Shown here: piece by piece, positions 52,193 through 62,141 of the stretch
Layout: each line of letters begins with the position of its first letter
How positions within the stretch are numbered: position 1 is the stretch's first letter
NCBI RefSeq assembly: GCF_016900875.1
Contig: NZ_JAFEUM010000011.1
Span: 1-64,000 of the forward strand
Source: Vibrio ulleungensis
GTDB lineage: Bacteria; Pseudomonadota; Gammaproteobacteria; Enterobacterales; Vibrionaceae
Direction of reading: 5' to 3'
DNA length: 64,000 nucleotides
Program-made: the position numbers and the translations under genes
Notes under the pieces: model-generated
What the model was told of the DNA's origin: nothing
Database searches by the model: none
Seen by the model: the letters and a program-made list of their open reading frames with translations, nothing else

Positions 52193-53731
52193 ATGAGTTC
52201 AGCACCTTACTTCGATGTAATAAAGCAAGACCTGCCCTATTTCGAAGACCCGACGCAACTGTTTAACAGTTTGTGTCACGACAAAAGCTGCAGTTTATTA
52301 TTGGAATCGGCTGAGATCGACTCAAAGCAAAACTTAAAAAGCTTATTGCTCGTCGACGCTGCGCTACGCATTGAATGTTTTGGGCACCAAGTTCGCTTTG
52401 AAATTCTGACCCCAAATGGGCAAGCCGCGATCAAAGCCGTTTTGCCGCTGTTTGAGCAGTCGATCATTGAATATACAGAGTACCATTTACTGGTTGAACT
52501 GCCTCACACTCAAAATCACCTAGATGAAGACAGTCGCTTAAAGCAGCAGTCGATTTTTGATGCGTTGCGTAGCTTTCAAACCGTTTATGGTGAAAAGGCA
52601 ACACAAGAATTGGATCTGTTTGTAGGCGGTCTATTTGCTTACGATGTCGTGGCCAACTTTGAGCCACTCGGCGATGCGAAACAAGTCAACCAGTGCCCAG
52701 ACTATGTGTTCTACTTAGCAGAGAAACTGGTGGTGATTGATCATCAAAAGCAGCAATGCGTGATCCAAGGGAGTGTATTTGCTTCTAGCTATGCCGATAC
52801 CCTCAAGCAGGACATTGTTGCACTCACCGAGGTGTGTAAGCAGCTTGAACCGCTGCCTAAACCCATCGAAGTTAAAGGCGCTCAAGTCTCGACAAACATT
52901 AGCGACCAAGCGTTTTGCGACATCGTCACTGATTTGAAGCGTTATGTGGTAAGCGGTGACATATTCCAAGTAGTGCCGTCTCGTAAATTTACCCTGCCCT
53001 GCCCGTCGCCACTGGCAGCGTACAAAGAACTTAAGCGCAGCAACCCAAGCCCTTACATGTTCTACATGCAAGACAAGGAGTTCACGTTATTTGGTGCGTC
53101 GCCAGAAAGTGCTCTGAAGTACTGCCGCGACTCTAACCAAATCGAAATCTATCCGATTGCTGGTACACGCCGCAGAGGAAAAAATAGCGACGGAACCATC
53201 AATTTTGATTTGGACAGTCGTATTGAGTTAGAACTGCGCAGTGACAAAAAAGAGAATGCCGAGCATATGATGCTGGTTGATCTCGCGCGCAATGACGTTG
53301 CACGCATCGCTGAGCCAGGCAGCCGCTATGTTGCCGATCTTTTACAAGTCGACCGTTACAGCCATGTAATGCACCTAGTATCGAGAGTTGTGGGTCAACT
53401 TAGACATGATCTTGATGCGCTGCACGCCTATCAAGCCTGCATGAACATGGGCACACTAACAGGCGCCCCAAAAATTCGTGCTATGCAGTTAATTCGTCAA
53501 GTGGAAAAAGAGCGTCGTGGCAGTTACGGCGGAGCAGTCGGCTACTTAACGGGTCGTGGTGACTTAGACACCTGTATCGTCATTCGTTCCGCCTATGTCG
53601 AAGACGGTGTCGCGCAAGTTCAAGCCGGTGCTGGAGTTGTTTTTGACTCTGACCCTCAATCGGAAGCTGAAGAAACAACAGGCAAGGCTCAAGCTGTCGT
53701 ATCAGCCATTGCCGCTGCCCATAATTATTAA
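52193..53731 (+). CDS. trpE: Anthranilate synthase component I (TrpE)
   Basis: A protein of 512 residues from the ATG at 52193 (AGGA upstream); 12 extra codons are open upstream. The feedback-inhibition motif LLLESAEID is near the N-terminus (about residues 34-42 after the start), and the chorismate-binding domain shows PIAGTRRRGKN, DLARNDVARI and TGAPKIRAMQL. It makes anthranilate from chorismate with ammonia from TrpG. First structural gene of the operon. Confidence 0.96.
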   Translation: MSSAPYFDVIKQDLPYFEDPTQLFNSLCHDKSCSLLLESAEIDSKQNLKSLLLVDAALRIECFGHQVRFEILTPNGQAAIKAVLPLFEQSIIEYTEYHLLVELPHTQNHLDEDSRLKQQSIFDALRSFQTVYGEKATQELDLFVGGLFAYDVVANFEPLGDAKQVNQCPDYVFYLAEKLVVIDHQKQQCVIQGSVFASSYADTLKQDIVALTEVCKQLEPLPKPIEVKGAQVSTNISDQAFCDIVTDLKRYVVSGDIFQVVPSRKFTLPCPSPLAAYKELKRSNPSPYMFYMQDKEFTLFGASPESALKYCRDSNQIEIYPIAGTRRRGKNSDGTINFDLDSRIELELRSDKKENAEHMMLVDLARNDVARIAEPGSRYVADLLQVDRYSHVMHLVSRVVGQLRHDLDALHAYQACMNMGTLTGAPKIRAMQLIRQVEKERRGSYGGAVGYLTGRGDLDTCIVIRSAYVEDGVAQVQAGAGVVFDSDPQSEAEETTGKAQAVVSAIAAAHNY

Positions 53732-53741
53732 GGAGTCCATT

Positions 53742-54356
53742 GTGGCGAACATTCTATTTATCGACAATTTCGACTCTTTTACCTACAACCTAGTGGATGA
53801 GTTTAGAAACTTAGGCCATCGGGTAACTATTTATCGCAACAATGTCTCTGCTAGCGATATTGTTAAACAGCTCGATGCACTAGACGATGCGGTGTTGGTG
53901 CTTTCGCCTGGCCCTGGCGCGCCTTCAGACGCAGGCTGTATGCCCGAGCTCATTCAACAAGTCAAAGGCCGAACTCCGATCATTGGTATATGCCTAGGAC
54001 ATCAAGCGATTGTCGAAGCGTATGGCGGCACCGTGGCCGGCGCCGGAGATATTGTTCATGGCAAGGTCGCGATGATGACCCACAACGACCACCCAGTGTA
54101 CCAAGGCCTGCCTTCTCCATTTGCCATTGCGCGTTATCACTCGCTGGTCGCCACTCATGTCAGCGACGAGCTGGTGGTTAACGCAGAAGTGGACGGTTTG
54201 GTGATGTCAGTGGTGCACGAAAATCACAAAGTTTGTGGATTTCAATTTCACCCTGAGTCTATTATGACAACCTATGGACAAACTCTATTGGCTAACGCTA
54301 TCGAATGGGCGCTTCAACCTATTGACAATGCCGACGTTAGCACATCAAAGATTTAA
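53742..54356 (+). CDS. trpG: Anthranilate synthase component II (TrpG)
   Basis: A protein of 204 residues starting at a GTG with AAGGAG six bases upstream. Class I glutamine amidotransferase triad: Cys in GICLGHQAI, His and Glu in FQFHPESI. It supplies ammonia to TrpE. In E. coli trpG is fused to trpD; here, as in vibrios, it is a separate gene between trpE and trpD. Confidence 0.96.
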   Translation: MANILFIDNFDSFTYNLVDEFRNLGHRVTIYRNNVSASDIVKQLDALDDAVLVLSPGPGAPSDAGCMPELIQQVKGRTPIIGICLGHQAIVEAYGGTVAGAGDIVHGKVAMMTHNDHPVYQGLPSPFAIARYHSLVATHVSDELVVNAEVDGLVMSVVHENHKVCGFQFHPESIMTTYGQTLLANAIEWALQPIDNADVSTSKI

Positions 54357-54365
54357 GGATACTCA

Positions 54366-55364
54366 ATGCACAAGATCATCGACAAATTATATCAACAGCA
54401 ATCCCTAAGCCAAAAAGAGAGCGAGTCTTTGTTTGATACCATCATCAAAGGGGACTTAGACCCTATTTTGATGTCGGCTGCACTCACTGCGTTAAAAATT
54501 AAAGGTGAAACGCCCGACGAAATCGCCGGAGCAGCAAAAGCGCTGTTAGCGAATGCTGCGCCCTTCCCTCGCCCAGACTATGATTTCGCCGACATTGTGG
54601 GCACAGGTGGCGACGGTGCCAACACCATCAACATTTCTACCACAGCGGCATTTGTCGCAGCGGCGTGCGGGTTAAAAGTAGCAAAACACGGCAATCGAGG
54701 CGTTTCCAGCAAATCAGGCTCGTCGGATCTTCTAGACTCGTTTGGCATTAACTTAGCAATGAGCGCAGAAGATACGCGCAAAGCGGTGGATGACATCGGC
54801 GTGGCCTTCTTGTTTGCCCCTCAGTATCACGGTGGTGTGAAACACGCGATGCCTGTTCGTCAAACTATGAAAACCCGTACTATTTTCAACATTTTAGGCC
54901 CGCTGATTAACCCAGCACGTCCTAACATTGAATTGATGGGTGTGTACAGTGAAGAGCTCGTTGCCCCTATTGCTGAAACCATGCTTCAAATGGACATGAA
55001 ACGCGCAGCCGTTGTTCACGGCAGTGGATTGGATGAAGTCGCCATACACGGCAGCACGACGGTGGCCGAAATCAACGACGGCAAAATCACTCATTACACG
55101 CTCACCCCAGCCGACTTTGGCCTAGAGAGCTATCCACTTGAAGCAATCAAAGGCGGCACTCCAGAAGAAAACCGCACCATCATCACCGACATGCTAACGG
55201 GCAAAGGCACGCCAGCTCAACTTGGCGCTGTTGCGGTCAATGTCGCATTGCTTATGAAATTATTTGGCCATGAAGATTTAAAAGCCAATGCCGCATTGGC
55301 AATTGAAGCGATGAACTCAGGAAAAGCGTACCAGCTTGTCCAAGCACTGGCGGAGCGAGGCTAA
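54366..55364 (+). CDS. trpD: Anthranilate phosphoribosyltransferase (TrpD)
   Basis: A protein of 332 residues with the PRPP-binding motif GTGGDGANTINIST and KHGNRGVSSKSGSSDLL. It joins anthranilate to phosphoribosyl pyrophosphate. The gene begins 9 bases after trpG and ends one base before the trpC(F) start, so the operon is tightly packed. Confidence 0.97.
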   Translation: MHKIIDKLYQQQSLSQKESESLFDTIIKGDLDPILMSAALTALKIKGETPDEIAGAAKALLANAAPFPRPDYDFADIVGTGGDGANTINISTTAAFVAAACGLKVAKHGNRGVSSKSGSSDLLDSFGINLAMSAEDTRKAVDDIGVAFLFAPQYHGGVKHAMPVRQTMKTRTIFNILGPLINPARPNIELMGVYSEELVAPIAETMLQMDMKRAAVVHGSGLDEVAIHGSTTVAEINDGKITHYTLTPADFGLESYPLEAIKGGTPEENRTIITDMLTGKGTPAQLGAVAVNVALLMKLFGHEDLKANAALAIEAMNSGKAYQLVQALAERG

Positions 55365-55365
55365 C

Positions 55366-56757
55366 ATGAGCGCAGTATCTCAATCGCAACGCGATATGGC
55401 GAAAGTCTTAGCGACCATCGTCGACGACAAGTACCTTTGGGTCGCAGACCGCAAAAAGCAGCAGCCTGTTGAAAGCTTTAAAGATGAACTGACGCCATCT
55501 GATCGTTCGTTCTACGACGCCCTTTCGGGTAGCAGCACAAAATTCATTCTAGAGTGTAAAAAGGCCTCACCATCGAAAGGGCTGATCCGCGACGATTTTA
55601 ATTTGGACTACATTGCATCCGTATACGCTGACCATGCAACAGCAATATCGGTGCTAACCGATGAAAAATACTTCCAAGGCAGTTTCGACTTTTTACCTCA
55701 AGTTAAGGCGAAAACGACCCAGCCCATTCTATGTAAAGACTTCATGGTCGACAGCTATCAGGTTTACTTAGCCAGACACTATCAGGCCGATGCAATATTG
55801 CTGATGCTGTCAGTAGTGACAGATCAAGAATATCGCGATATCGCTGAGGTTGCGCATAGCTTGAATATGGGCGTTCTCACCGAAGTGAGCAATGAAGAAG
55901 AGTTAGAGCGGGCCATTGCACTGGAGGCAAAAGTCATCGGTATTAATAACCGAAACTTGCGCGATCTATCCATCGATCTTAATAGAACCAAAGCCCTTGC
56001 ACCAAGTATTCCCGATGACCGAATCGTTATTTCAGAGTCCGGTATCTACAACAATCAGCAAGTGCGCGACCTGGCAAGTGTTGCCAACGGGTTCCTTATT
56101 GGTAGCTCTTTAATGGCCGAAGACGACTTGGACCGAGCGGTACGAAAAGTCACTCAAGGCGAGCACAAAGTGTGCGGCTTGACCTCACCTGAGGATGCGA
56201 GCAAGGCTCATACGAGTGGCGCGGTATTTGGCGGGCTTATTTTCGTAGAAAAGTCCCCGCGCTACGTCTCTTTTGAGCAAGCACGCATCGTTATGAGTGG
56301 TGCACCGCTACACTTTGTGGGTGTATTCCAAAATCACGACGCGAGCAGCGTCGTTCAGTATGCAACAGAGTTAGGCCTTCATGCCGCACAATTGCATGGC
56401 AACGAAAGCCAGCAATACATCACGGAACTTAGACAAGCATTGCCAGAGCACTGTGAAATTTGGAAAGCCTATGGGGTAAGTGATGCCCTACCAACGCTGA
56501 TCCCAAGCGACGTCGACAGGCATTTACTCGACGCAAAAGTTGGCGAGCAATCTGGTGGCACAGGACAACAATTTGACTGGTCAATGTTAACCAATAAGAG
56601 CGTTATGCTGGCCGGTGGAATCAATCCAGATAACGCAAAACAAGCAGCATCACTCGGCTGTATTGGACTTGATCTCAACTCTGGTGTCGAAAGCGCACCA
56701 GGTAAAAAAGATTTGCAAAAATTAACCGCTGCATTTGCAGCCATCAAAGATTTTTAA
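55366..56757 (+). CDS. trpCF: Fused indole-3-glycerol-phosphate synthase / phosphoribosylanthranilate isomerase (TrpCF)
   Basis: A protein of 463 residues. The N-terminal half is IGPS (FILECKKASPSKGLIRDDF, ILCKDFMVDSYQ, GINNRNLRDLSIDL, VISESGIY). The C-terminal half, from about residue 255, is PRAI (KVCGLTSPEDA, FVGVFQNHD, AAQLHGNES, LAGGINPDN, LDLNSGVES). The fusion is as in E. coli TrpC. Both active sites appear complete. ATG at 55366; the frame upstream is open for 10 codons inside trpD. Confidence 0.96.
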   Translation: MSAVSQSQRDMAKVLATIVDDKYLWVADRKKQQPVESFKDELTPSDRSFYDALSGSSTKFILECKKASPSKGLIRDDFNLDYIASVYADHATAISVLTDEKYFQGSFDFLPQVKAKTTQPILCKDFMVDSYQVYLARHYQADAILLMLSVVTDQEYRDIAEVAHSLNMGVLTEVSNEEELERAIALEAKVIGINNRNLRDLSIDLNRTKALAPSIPDDRIVISESGIYNNQQVRDLASVANGFLIGSSLMAEDDLDRAVRKVTQGEHKVCGLTSPEDASKAHTSGAVFGGLIFVEKSPRYVSFEQARIVMSGAPLHFVGVFQNHDASSVVQYATELGLHAAQLHGNESQQYITELRQALPEHCEIWKAYGVSDALPTLIPSDVDRHLLDAKVGEQSGGTGQQFDWSMLTNKSVMLAGGINPDNAKQAASLGCIGLDLNSGVESAPGKKDLQKLTAAFAAIKDF

Positions 56758-56767
56758 GGAAGTAAAC

Positions 56768-57958
56768 ATGGCTAAATTAGACGCCTATTTTGGGGAATAC
56801 GGTGGACAGTTTGTCCCACAGCTCCTCGTTCCTGCTTTGGAGCAGCTCGAGCAAGCGTTTATTGATGCACAAGCGGATCCTGAGTTTCAAAAAGAGTTTA
56901 TCGAGCTCTTAGAAGAATACGCAGGTCGCCCAACGGCGCTTACCCTAACACGCAATATCACCAAAGGCACAAAAACCAAGCTTTACCTTAAACGTGAAGA
57001 TTTGCTTCACGGTGGGGCGCACAAAACCAATCAGGTTTTGGGTCAAGCATTGCTTGCTAAGCGCATGGGTAAACACGAGATCATCGCAGAGACTGGCGCA
57101 GGACAACACGGTGTGGCTACGGCATTAGCTTGTGCGCTATTAGGGCTAAAATGTCGCGTCTACATGGGCGCTAAAGATGTAGAACGTCAAAGCCCTAACG
57201 TATTTCGCATGCGTTTGATGGGTGCAGAAGTGATCCCTGTGCATTCTGGCGCCTCTACGTTAAAAGACGCCTGTAATGAGGCAATGCGTGATTGGTCTGG
57301 CAGCTACGAAACCGCACATTACCTATTAGGCACCGCAGCCGGCCCACACCCATTCCCAACCATCGTACGTGAATTTCAAAAAATGATTGGTGAAGAAACC
57401 AAAGCTCAGATCCTAGAGCGAGAAGGCCGACTTCCTGATGCGGTGATCGCGTGTGTTGGTGGTGGTTCTAATGCCATTGGTATGTTTGCTGACTTTATTG
57501 ATGAGAAAGAAGTAAAACTGATTGGTGTTGAACCTGCTGGACTTGGCATCGATACCGATCAACATGGTGCGCCACTGAAACACGGCAAGACCGGTATTTT
57601 CTTTGGTATGAAAGCCCCGTTGATGCAAGATCCACATGGTCAAGTTGAAGAGTCGTATTCTGTATCTGCGGGCTTGGACTTCCCATCTGTAGGTCCACAG
57701 CATGCGCACCTTAATGCGACTGGACGCGCAACCTACGAATCAGCTACCGATGATGAAGCGCTAGAAGCGTTCCAGATATTAGCTCGTAACGAGGGAATCA
57801 TCCCTGCGCTCGAGTCATCGCATGCACTTGCCTACGCGCTTAAAGTGGCGCAGGAGAACCCTGACAAAGAGCAGCTGATTGTGGTGAACCTCTCAGGTCG
57901 CGGCGACAAAGATATATTTACAGTTCAAGATATACTCGATAAAAAAGGAGCGCTGTAA
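56768..57958 (+). CDS. trpB: Tryptophan synthase beta chain (TrpB)
   Basis: A protein of 396 residues beginning MAKLDAYFGEYGGQFVPQLL. The PLP lysine lies in LLHGGAHKTNQVLG, the phosphate-binding loop is GGGSNAIG and the tunnel region ETGAGQHGVATA is present. It converts indole and serine to tryptophan. Its stop codon overlaps the trpA start by one base (TAATG), coupling translation of the two subunits. Confidence 0.97.
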   Translation: MAKLDAYFGEYGGQFVPQLLVPALEQLEQAFIDAQADPEFQKEFIELLEEYAGRPTALTLTRNITKGTKTKLYLKREDLLHGGAHKTNQVLGQALLAKRMGKHEIIAETGAGQHGVATALACALLGLKCRVYMGAKDVERQSPNVFRMRLMGAEVIPVHSGASTLKDACNEAMRDWSGSYETAHYLLGTAAGPHPFPTIVREFQKMIGEETKAQILEREGRLPDAVIACVGGGSNAIGMFADFIDEKEVKLIGVEPAGLGIDTDQHGAPLKHGKTGIFFGMKAPLMQDPHGQVEESYSVSAGLDFPSVGPQHAHLNATGRATYESATDDEALEAFQILARNEGIIPALESSHALAYALKVAQENPDKEQLIVVNLSGRGDKDIFTVQDILDKKGAL

Positions 57959-58764
57959 TGGCCAGATATTCGACTCTATTTGCAGCTCTCGAGGCGAAAA
58001 ATGAGGGTGCGTTTGTTCCCTTCGTAACCATCGGTGATCCAACACCTGAGTTGTCACTTGAGATCATTAAAACCTTAGTTGACTCTGGCGCGGACGCGCT
58101 AGAGCTTGGGTTTCCGTTTTCAGATCCCCTTGCTGACGGCCCTACAATCCAAGGTGCTAACATCCGCGCGTTAAACTCTAGTACTACGCCAGACACCTGC
58201 TTTGACATCATCAGTCAGATACGCTCGCTATATCCTGATGTTCCGGTGGGTTTATTGGTTTATGCAAACCTTGTCTACGCCAATGGATTAGATACCTTCT
58301 ATGAAAAGTGTGCCAAGGCAGGAGTAGATTCGGTGTTAATTGCCGACGTTCCAACCAATGAAAGTGATGACTTTAACCAAGCCGCCAGCAAAGCCGGTAT
58401 AGAGCCTATCTTTATCGCGCCACCAACTGCTAGTGACGACACACTGCAACAGGTAGCTGAGCTCGGTTCTGGATACACCTACTTATTGTCGCGCGCTGGT
58501 GTTACCGGTGCTGAAACCAAAGCCAATATGCCAGTCAGTGATATGATCACACGCCTTGCTAAATTTGATGCGCCACCACCACTACTGGGGTTTGGCATTT
58601 CAGAGCCTTCGCAAGTCCAGCAAGCTATTTCAGCAGGGGCCGCCGGGGCAATTTCCGGCTCAGCTGTAGTCAAAATCATTGAAAACAACCAAGATGATAA
58701 AGCTAAGGTGTTGTCGGAGCTATCGAGTTTCGTGACGGCAATGAAAGCCGCAACTATAAAGTAG
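57958..58764 (+). CDS. trpA: Tryptophan synthase alpha chain (TrpA)
   Basis: A protein of 268 residues with catalytic Glu in LELGFPFSDPLADGP (the second acidic residue also in this block), IADVPTNES and GFGISEPSQVQQAI. It cleaves indole-3-glycerol phosphate and channels indole to TrpB. Last gene of the operon, followed by a strong terminator. Confidence 0.97.
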   Translation: MARYSTLFAALEAKNEGAFVPFVTIGDPTPELSLEIIKTLVDSGADALELGFPFSDPLADGPTIQGANIRALNSSTTPDTCFDIISQIRSLYPDVPVGLLVYANLVYANGLDTFYEKCAKAGVDSVLIADVPTNESDDFNQAASKAGIEPIFIAPPTASDDTLQQVAELGSGYTYLLSRAGVTGAETKANMPVSDMITRLAKFDAPPPLLGFGISEPSQVQQAISAGAAGAISGSAVVKIIENNQDDKAKVLSELSSFVTAMKAATIK

Positions 58765-58788
58765 ATTGACTCTACCGCAGTTACCAAA

Positions 58789-58817
58789 AAGCCAGTTCAT
58801 TACGAACTGGCTTTTTA
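58789..58817 (+). terminator. Terminator of the trp operon
   Basis: The hairpin AAGCCAGTTC-ATTAC-GAACTGGCTT is followed by TTTT. Confidence 0.9.
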
Positions 58818-58888
58818 TTGTGTATCTAACACTTCATTATTTGTAGATTACATGAAGCAACCCAAGTGACGAGTCTTACCGCTAAATC

Positions 58889-60520
58889 TTAAATCTTAAA
58901 TCGATTAACGATTTCATTCAGATTTTGGGCCATTTGGCTTAGATGCTCAGATGACTGCCCCATTTGATAGGTCGCCTCTTGAGAATCTCGCGCTTCTGAG
59001 GCCACACTCTGAGTATTTGCACTGATGTGTGTTAGCTGCTCTTGCTGGCTTGAGGTCGCCTCCGCTACGTCGGTAGTGATTACTCTGAGCTCTTCAATTG
59101 CTGTATTGACTGAGCTTAACGCTTCACCACAGTTTTGAGCAATTGTCATACCCTCTTCCGTTTGAGTTCTACATTCAGACATCACGTCTACGGTCGATGC
59201 AACTTCGCTTTGGAGCTGCATGATAATATCTTGAATGCTACCTGTAGATTCTTGCGTGCGCGATGCGAGAGTTCTTACCTCGTCAGCAACCACGGCAAAA
59301 CCACGGCCCTGCTCACCAGCTCGTGCTGCCTCGATAGCGGCATTAAGGGCTAACAAGTTCGTTTGTTCGGCAATTTGCTTAATCACATCTAAAATCTCGC
59401 CAATTTCGTTCGACGAGTGTGCCAGTTTTTCTGCGTGATTCGATGCAACATCAACGCGATCGGCGATGCGCTCGATCACTGTAACATTCTGCTTAACTTG
59501 CATAGAGGCTTCATCAACAACCAAGCTGGTTGCACCCGTCATATCTAAGGCATCGTTTGTCGAACTTGATATCGACGTAGCGCTAACGTTTACTTCTTCA
59601 ATACTGGTTGCCGAAGCGGTCGTTTGCTCAAGTTGGTTGTTTACACCACCTTTAATCTGCACCGTGACGGTCGCAAGCTCTTCAGCCTGTGACGCTAAAG
59701 AATCCGTACTGCCGCGAATGTGACCGACAATCTCTTTTAACTCTTGCGTCATGGTGTTAAACGCGTTGCCTAATTGCGCAATTTCATCGGTGCCTTGAAC
59801 GGGAACCTGAATGGTTAAATCTCTATCCGACGCTACTTTCGCAACGCTTAATTGCATCGCTTGCAAAGGTTCGATGATGTTGCGCGCAATGAGAGCACCC
59901 ATTAACACCAATAAACCGATCACAACAACGGACAATATGGTTTTCTCTATTAGCAGCTCGCTGAATGACTCTTCGATATCCGACATATACACACCGGTGC
60001 CAATCGACCAGTTCCAAGAGGCAAAGGGTTTAACGAAAGTGAGTTTCTCTTCTTGAGCGGTCGATCCAGGAATTGGCCAGTCGTAAGTTGCAAAGTCTCC
60101 CCCGCGTCGTGCCGCAGCTGTAATTTCTGTAAACGCGTACGTAATGTGCGCCTGACTGCTGCGAAGCATGTTTTGGCCGTTAAGGTTTGGTGATGTTGGG
60201 TGTACCACCATATCCCCGTTTAGCGTATTCACGAAGAAGTAGCCATTGCCCGCATAACGAGTTTGATTAACAAATTCAATCGCCAGAGCTTGCGCTTCTT
60301 CTGCACTAATTTGTCCCTGTTGCGCGCGCTTTTCTAGTAAAGAAAATTGGGTCAGAGCGACATCGACTAACGACTCAGCCGCGAGCTTTCGCTCAATTAT
60401 CGCTTCTTCTTTGAGGGAGTAAACCCCCATTATTTGGGTAAACAATATGAGCATGCCTGAAAAGGCAATTAAACTTCGAAGCTTTGTTGCCACACTCAGC
60501 CTGCTTAGATAATTGTGCAT
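58889..60520 (-). CDS. Methyl-accepting chemotaxis protein with single Cache sensor
   Basis: A protein of 543 residues. Membrane helix 1 at about 17-33, a periplasmic sCache-type sensor (about 40-185, with GNGYFFVNTLNGDMVVHP and WNWSIGTGVYMSDIEE), membrane helix 2 at about 190-212, HAMP (about 213-265), and a cytoplasmic signalling domain with the invariant hairpin EQTNLLALNAAIEAARAGEQ. It senses a small periplasmic ligand (often a carboxylate for this sensor class) and controls the CheA kinase. No C-terminal CheR tether is visible. Single gene. Confidence 0.9.
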   Translation of the reverse strand: MHNYLSRLSVATKLRSLIAFSGMLILFTQIMGVYSLKEEAIIERKLAAESLVDVALTQFSLLEKRAQQGQISAEEAQALAIEFVNQTRYAGNGYFFVNTLNGDMVVHPTSPNLNGQNMLRSSQAHITYAFTEITAAARRGGDFATYDWPIPGSTAQEEKLTFVKPFASWNWSIGTGVYMSDIEESFSELLIEKTILSVVVIGLLVLMGALIARNIIEPLQAMQLSVAKVASDRDLTIQVPVQGTDEIAQLGNAFNTMTQELKEIVGHIRGSTDSLASQAEELATVTVQIKGGVNNQLEQTTASATSIEEVNVSATSISSSTNDALDMTGATSLVVDEASMQVKQNVTVIERIADRVDVASNHAEKLAHSSNEIGEILDVIKQIAEQTNLLALNAAIEAARAGEQGRGFAVVADEVRTLASRTQESTGSIQDIIMQLQSEVASTVDVMSECRTQTEEGMTIAQNCGEALSSVNTAIEELRVITTDVAEATSSQQEQLTHISANTQSVASEARDSQEATYQMGQSSEHLSQMAQNLNEIVNRFKI

Positions 60521-60876
60521 GTGAACATCCTTTTGACGTTGTAATTTAAAGTCGAATTTGTATCTTTATGTAACGATTAATTACTCATCGGCCGTTGCAT
60601 CGGTGACTTGAGGTAAAAATGAAGATTTACTCTATTTAATTCCTAGTTGCTGGTTTATTCGCTAAGTTGTCGATATATAAGTCATTTTCATTAGCAATTG
60701 CTAAAGTTACAGCCTCAAATTAAGCGTATAAATATAGCTCTGCAGAGTCTGTTAGTGTTTAGCTACTACTTTCCCCGTTCCTACAAAATGGTTCGACGCA
60801 GTGATTTGCGAGTTAGGTTGGACTGATTCTCAATCCTTGTTAGACTGGGGTTAACCCTCTATATTGCAGTTTTATG
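60521..60876. other. 356-bp divergent region between chemoreceptor gene and yciB
   Basis: AT-rich. No gene, RNA or clear operator recognised. It must contain the promoters of both flanking units. Confidence 0.35.
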
Positions 60877-61416
60877 ATGAAACAGCTGATTGACTTTTTA
60901 CCCCTTGTGATATTTTTCGTACTGTATAAGTTTTTTGACATATACGTTGCGACAGGGGCTTTGATCGCCGCGACCGCAGTGCAAGTGGTGATCACTTACC
61001 TTATTTATAAAAAAGTCGAAAAAATGCAATGGGTTACCCTAGTGATGATTGCTGTGTTTGGCGGCATGACACTGGCTTTACAAGATGATAATTTCATCAA
61101 ATGGAAAGTGACCATTGTTTATGCCCTTTTCGCCGGTGCGCTAGTTGTATCCGACTGGATGGGAAAACCATTAATCAAAGGCATGCTAGTCAAAGAAATT
61201 GACTTACCAGACAACGTCTGGAAACGAATTAGCTGGATGTGGGTAGGCTTTTTTATCGCTGCAGCGCTTCTCAATATCTATATCGCCTTTCAGTTACCTT
61301 TAGACGTTTGGGTTAACTTTAAAGTATTTGGGTTACTGATTGGGACACTGCTGTTTACGCTCATTACTGGGGCGTACATATACAAACATTTACCAAAGGA
61401 AGAATCAGAAGAATAA
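60877..61416 (+). CDS. yciB: Inner-membrane septation protein YciB (IspZ family)
   Basis: A protein of 179 residues (an extra in-frame ATG lies one codon upstream) with five or so membrane helices. The start MKQLIDFLPLVIFFVLYKFFDIYVAT and the WKVTIVYALFAGAL and PLDVWVNFKVFG blocks are typical of YciB/IspZ. Known: interacts with cell-elongation and division proteins and helps envelope integrity. Its stop shares one base with the yciA start, as part of a yciB-yciA-yciI set. Confidence 0.93.
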   Translation: MKQLIDFLPLVIFFVLYKFFDIYVATGALIAATAVQVVITYLIYKKVEKMQWVTLVMIAVFGGMTLALQDDNFIKWKVTIVYALFAGALVVSDWMGKPLIKGMLVKEIDLPDNVWKRISWMWVGFFIAAALLNIYIAFQLPLDVWVNFKVFGLLIGTLLFTLITGAYIYKHLPKEESEE

Positions 61417-61817
61417 TGGAACAGGTATCGACCAAGTCACCCAACGGTGAGATGCTACTCAGAACGTTAGCCATGCCCGCCGACACCAACGCCAATGGCG
61501 ATATTTTTGGTGGTTGGATAATGTCTCAGCTCGATTTAGCAGGGGGCATGCTCGCCAAAGAAATTTCCGGTGGCCGCATTGCCACGGTATCAGTTTCAAG
61601 TATGACCTTTAAACGTCCTGTTTCTGTGGGCGCGGTCGTATGTTGTCACGGTAAATGCGCTAAAATAGGTCGAACTTCTATGTCTATTGACTTAGAAGTG
61701 TGGGTAAGGCCTGTAAGCAATGCAGGAATGGGTGAGCGTTACATGGTTTGTGACGCCACATTCAATTACGTCGCCATTGATGATGACGGCCGTCCAAGAC
61801 CCATTAACCCAGATTAA
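61416..61817 (+). CDS. yciA: Acyl-CoA thioesterase YciA
   Basis: A protein of 133 residues with the hot-dog thioesterase pattern ANGDIFGGWIMSQLDLAGG and the VSVGAVVCCHG and GRTSMSIDLEVWV strands, matching E. coli YciA in length and motifs. It hydrolyses short- to long-chain acyl-CoAs. Start ATG overlaps the yciB stop (TAATG). Confidence 0.95.
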   Translation: MEQVSTKSPNGEMLLRTLAMPADTNANGDIFGGWIMSQLDLAGGMLAKEISGGRIATVSVSSMTFKRPVSVGAVVCCHGKCAKIGRTSMSIDLEVWVRPVSNAGMGERYMVCDATFNYVAIDDDGRPRPINPD

Positions 61818-61844
61818 CGCCTAACTAAGAATAAGGAATGACTT

Positions 61845-62141
61845 ATGTGGTACGTCATCTTTGCAACCGATGTAGAAAATTCATTGCCGCTTCGCCAGTC
61901 AGTACGCCCTGAACATTTATCTCGACTGGAAGCGCTTCGCAACCAAGGGCGTTTGCTTACTGCAGGTCCAATGCCAGCATTAGATACTGAAGACCCAGGT
62001 GAAGCAGGATTTACGGGCTCAACTGTGATAGCGGAGTTCGACTCGTTAGAACACGCTCAGCAATGGGCAAACTCGGATCCTTACATCGAAGCTGGCGTGT
62101 ATAGCAATGTGATCGTCAAACCTTTTAAGAAGGTGCTCTAG
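61845..62141 (+). CDS. yciI: YciI-family protein
   Basis: A protein of 98 residues, beginning MWYVIFATDVENSLPLRQSV with RPEHLSRLEAL and GSTVIAEFDSLEHAQQWANSDPY, all standard for YciI (ferredoxin-like fold with a His-Asp pair). The physiological role is not established. It is 27 bases after yciA. The stop codon overlaps the GTG start of the next gene. Confidence 0.93.
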   Translation: MWYVIFATDVENSLPLRQSVRPEHLSRLEALRNQGRLLTAGPMPALDTEDPGEAGFTGSTVIAEFDSLEHAQQWANSDPYIEAGVYSNVIVKPFKKVL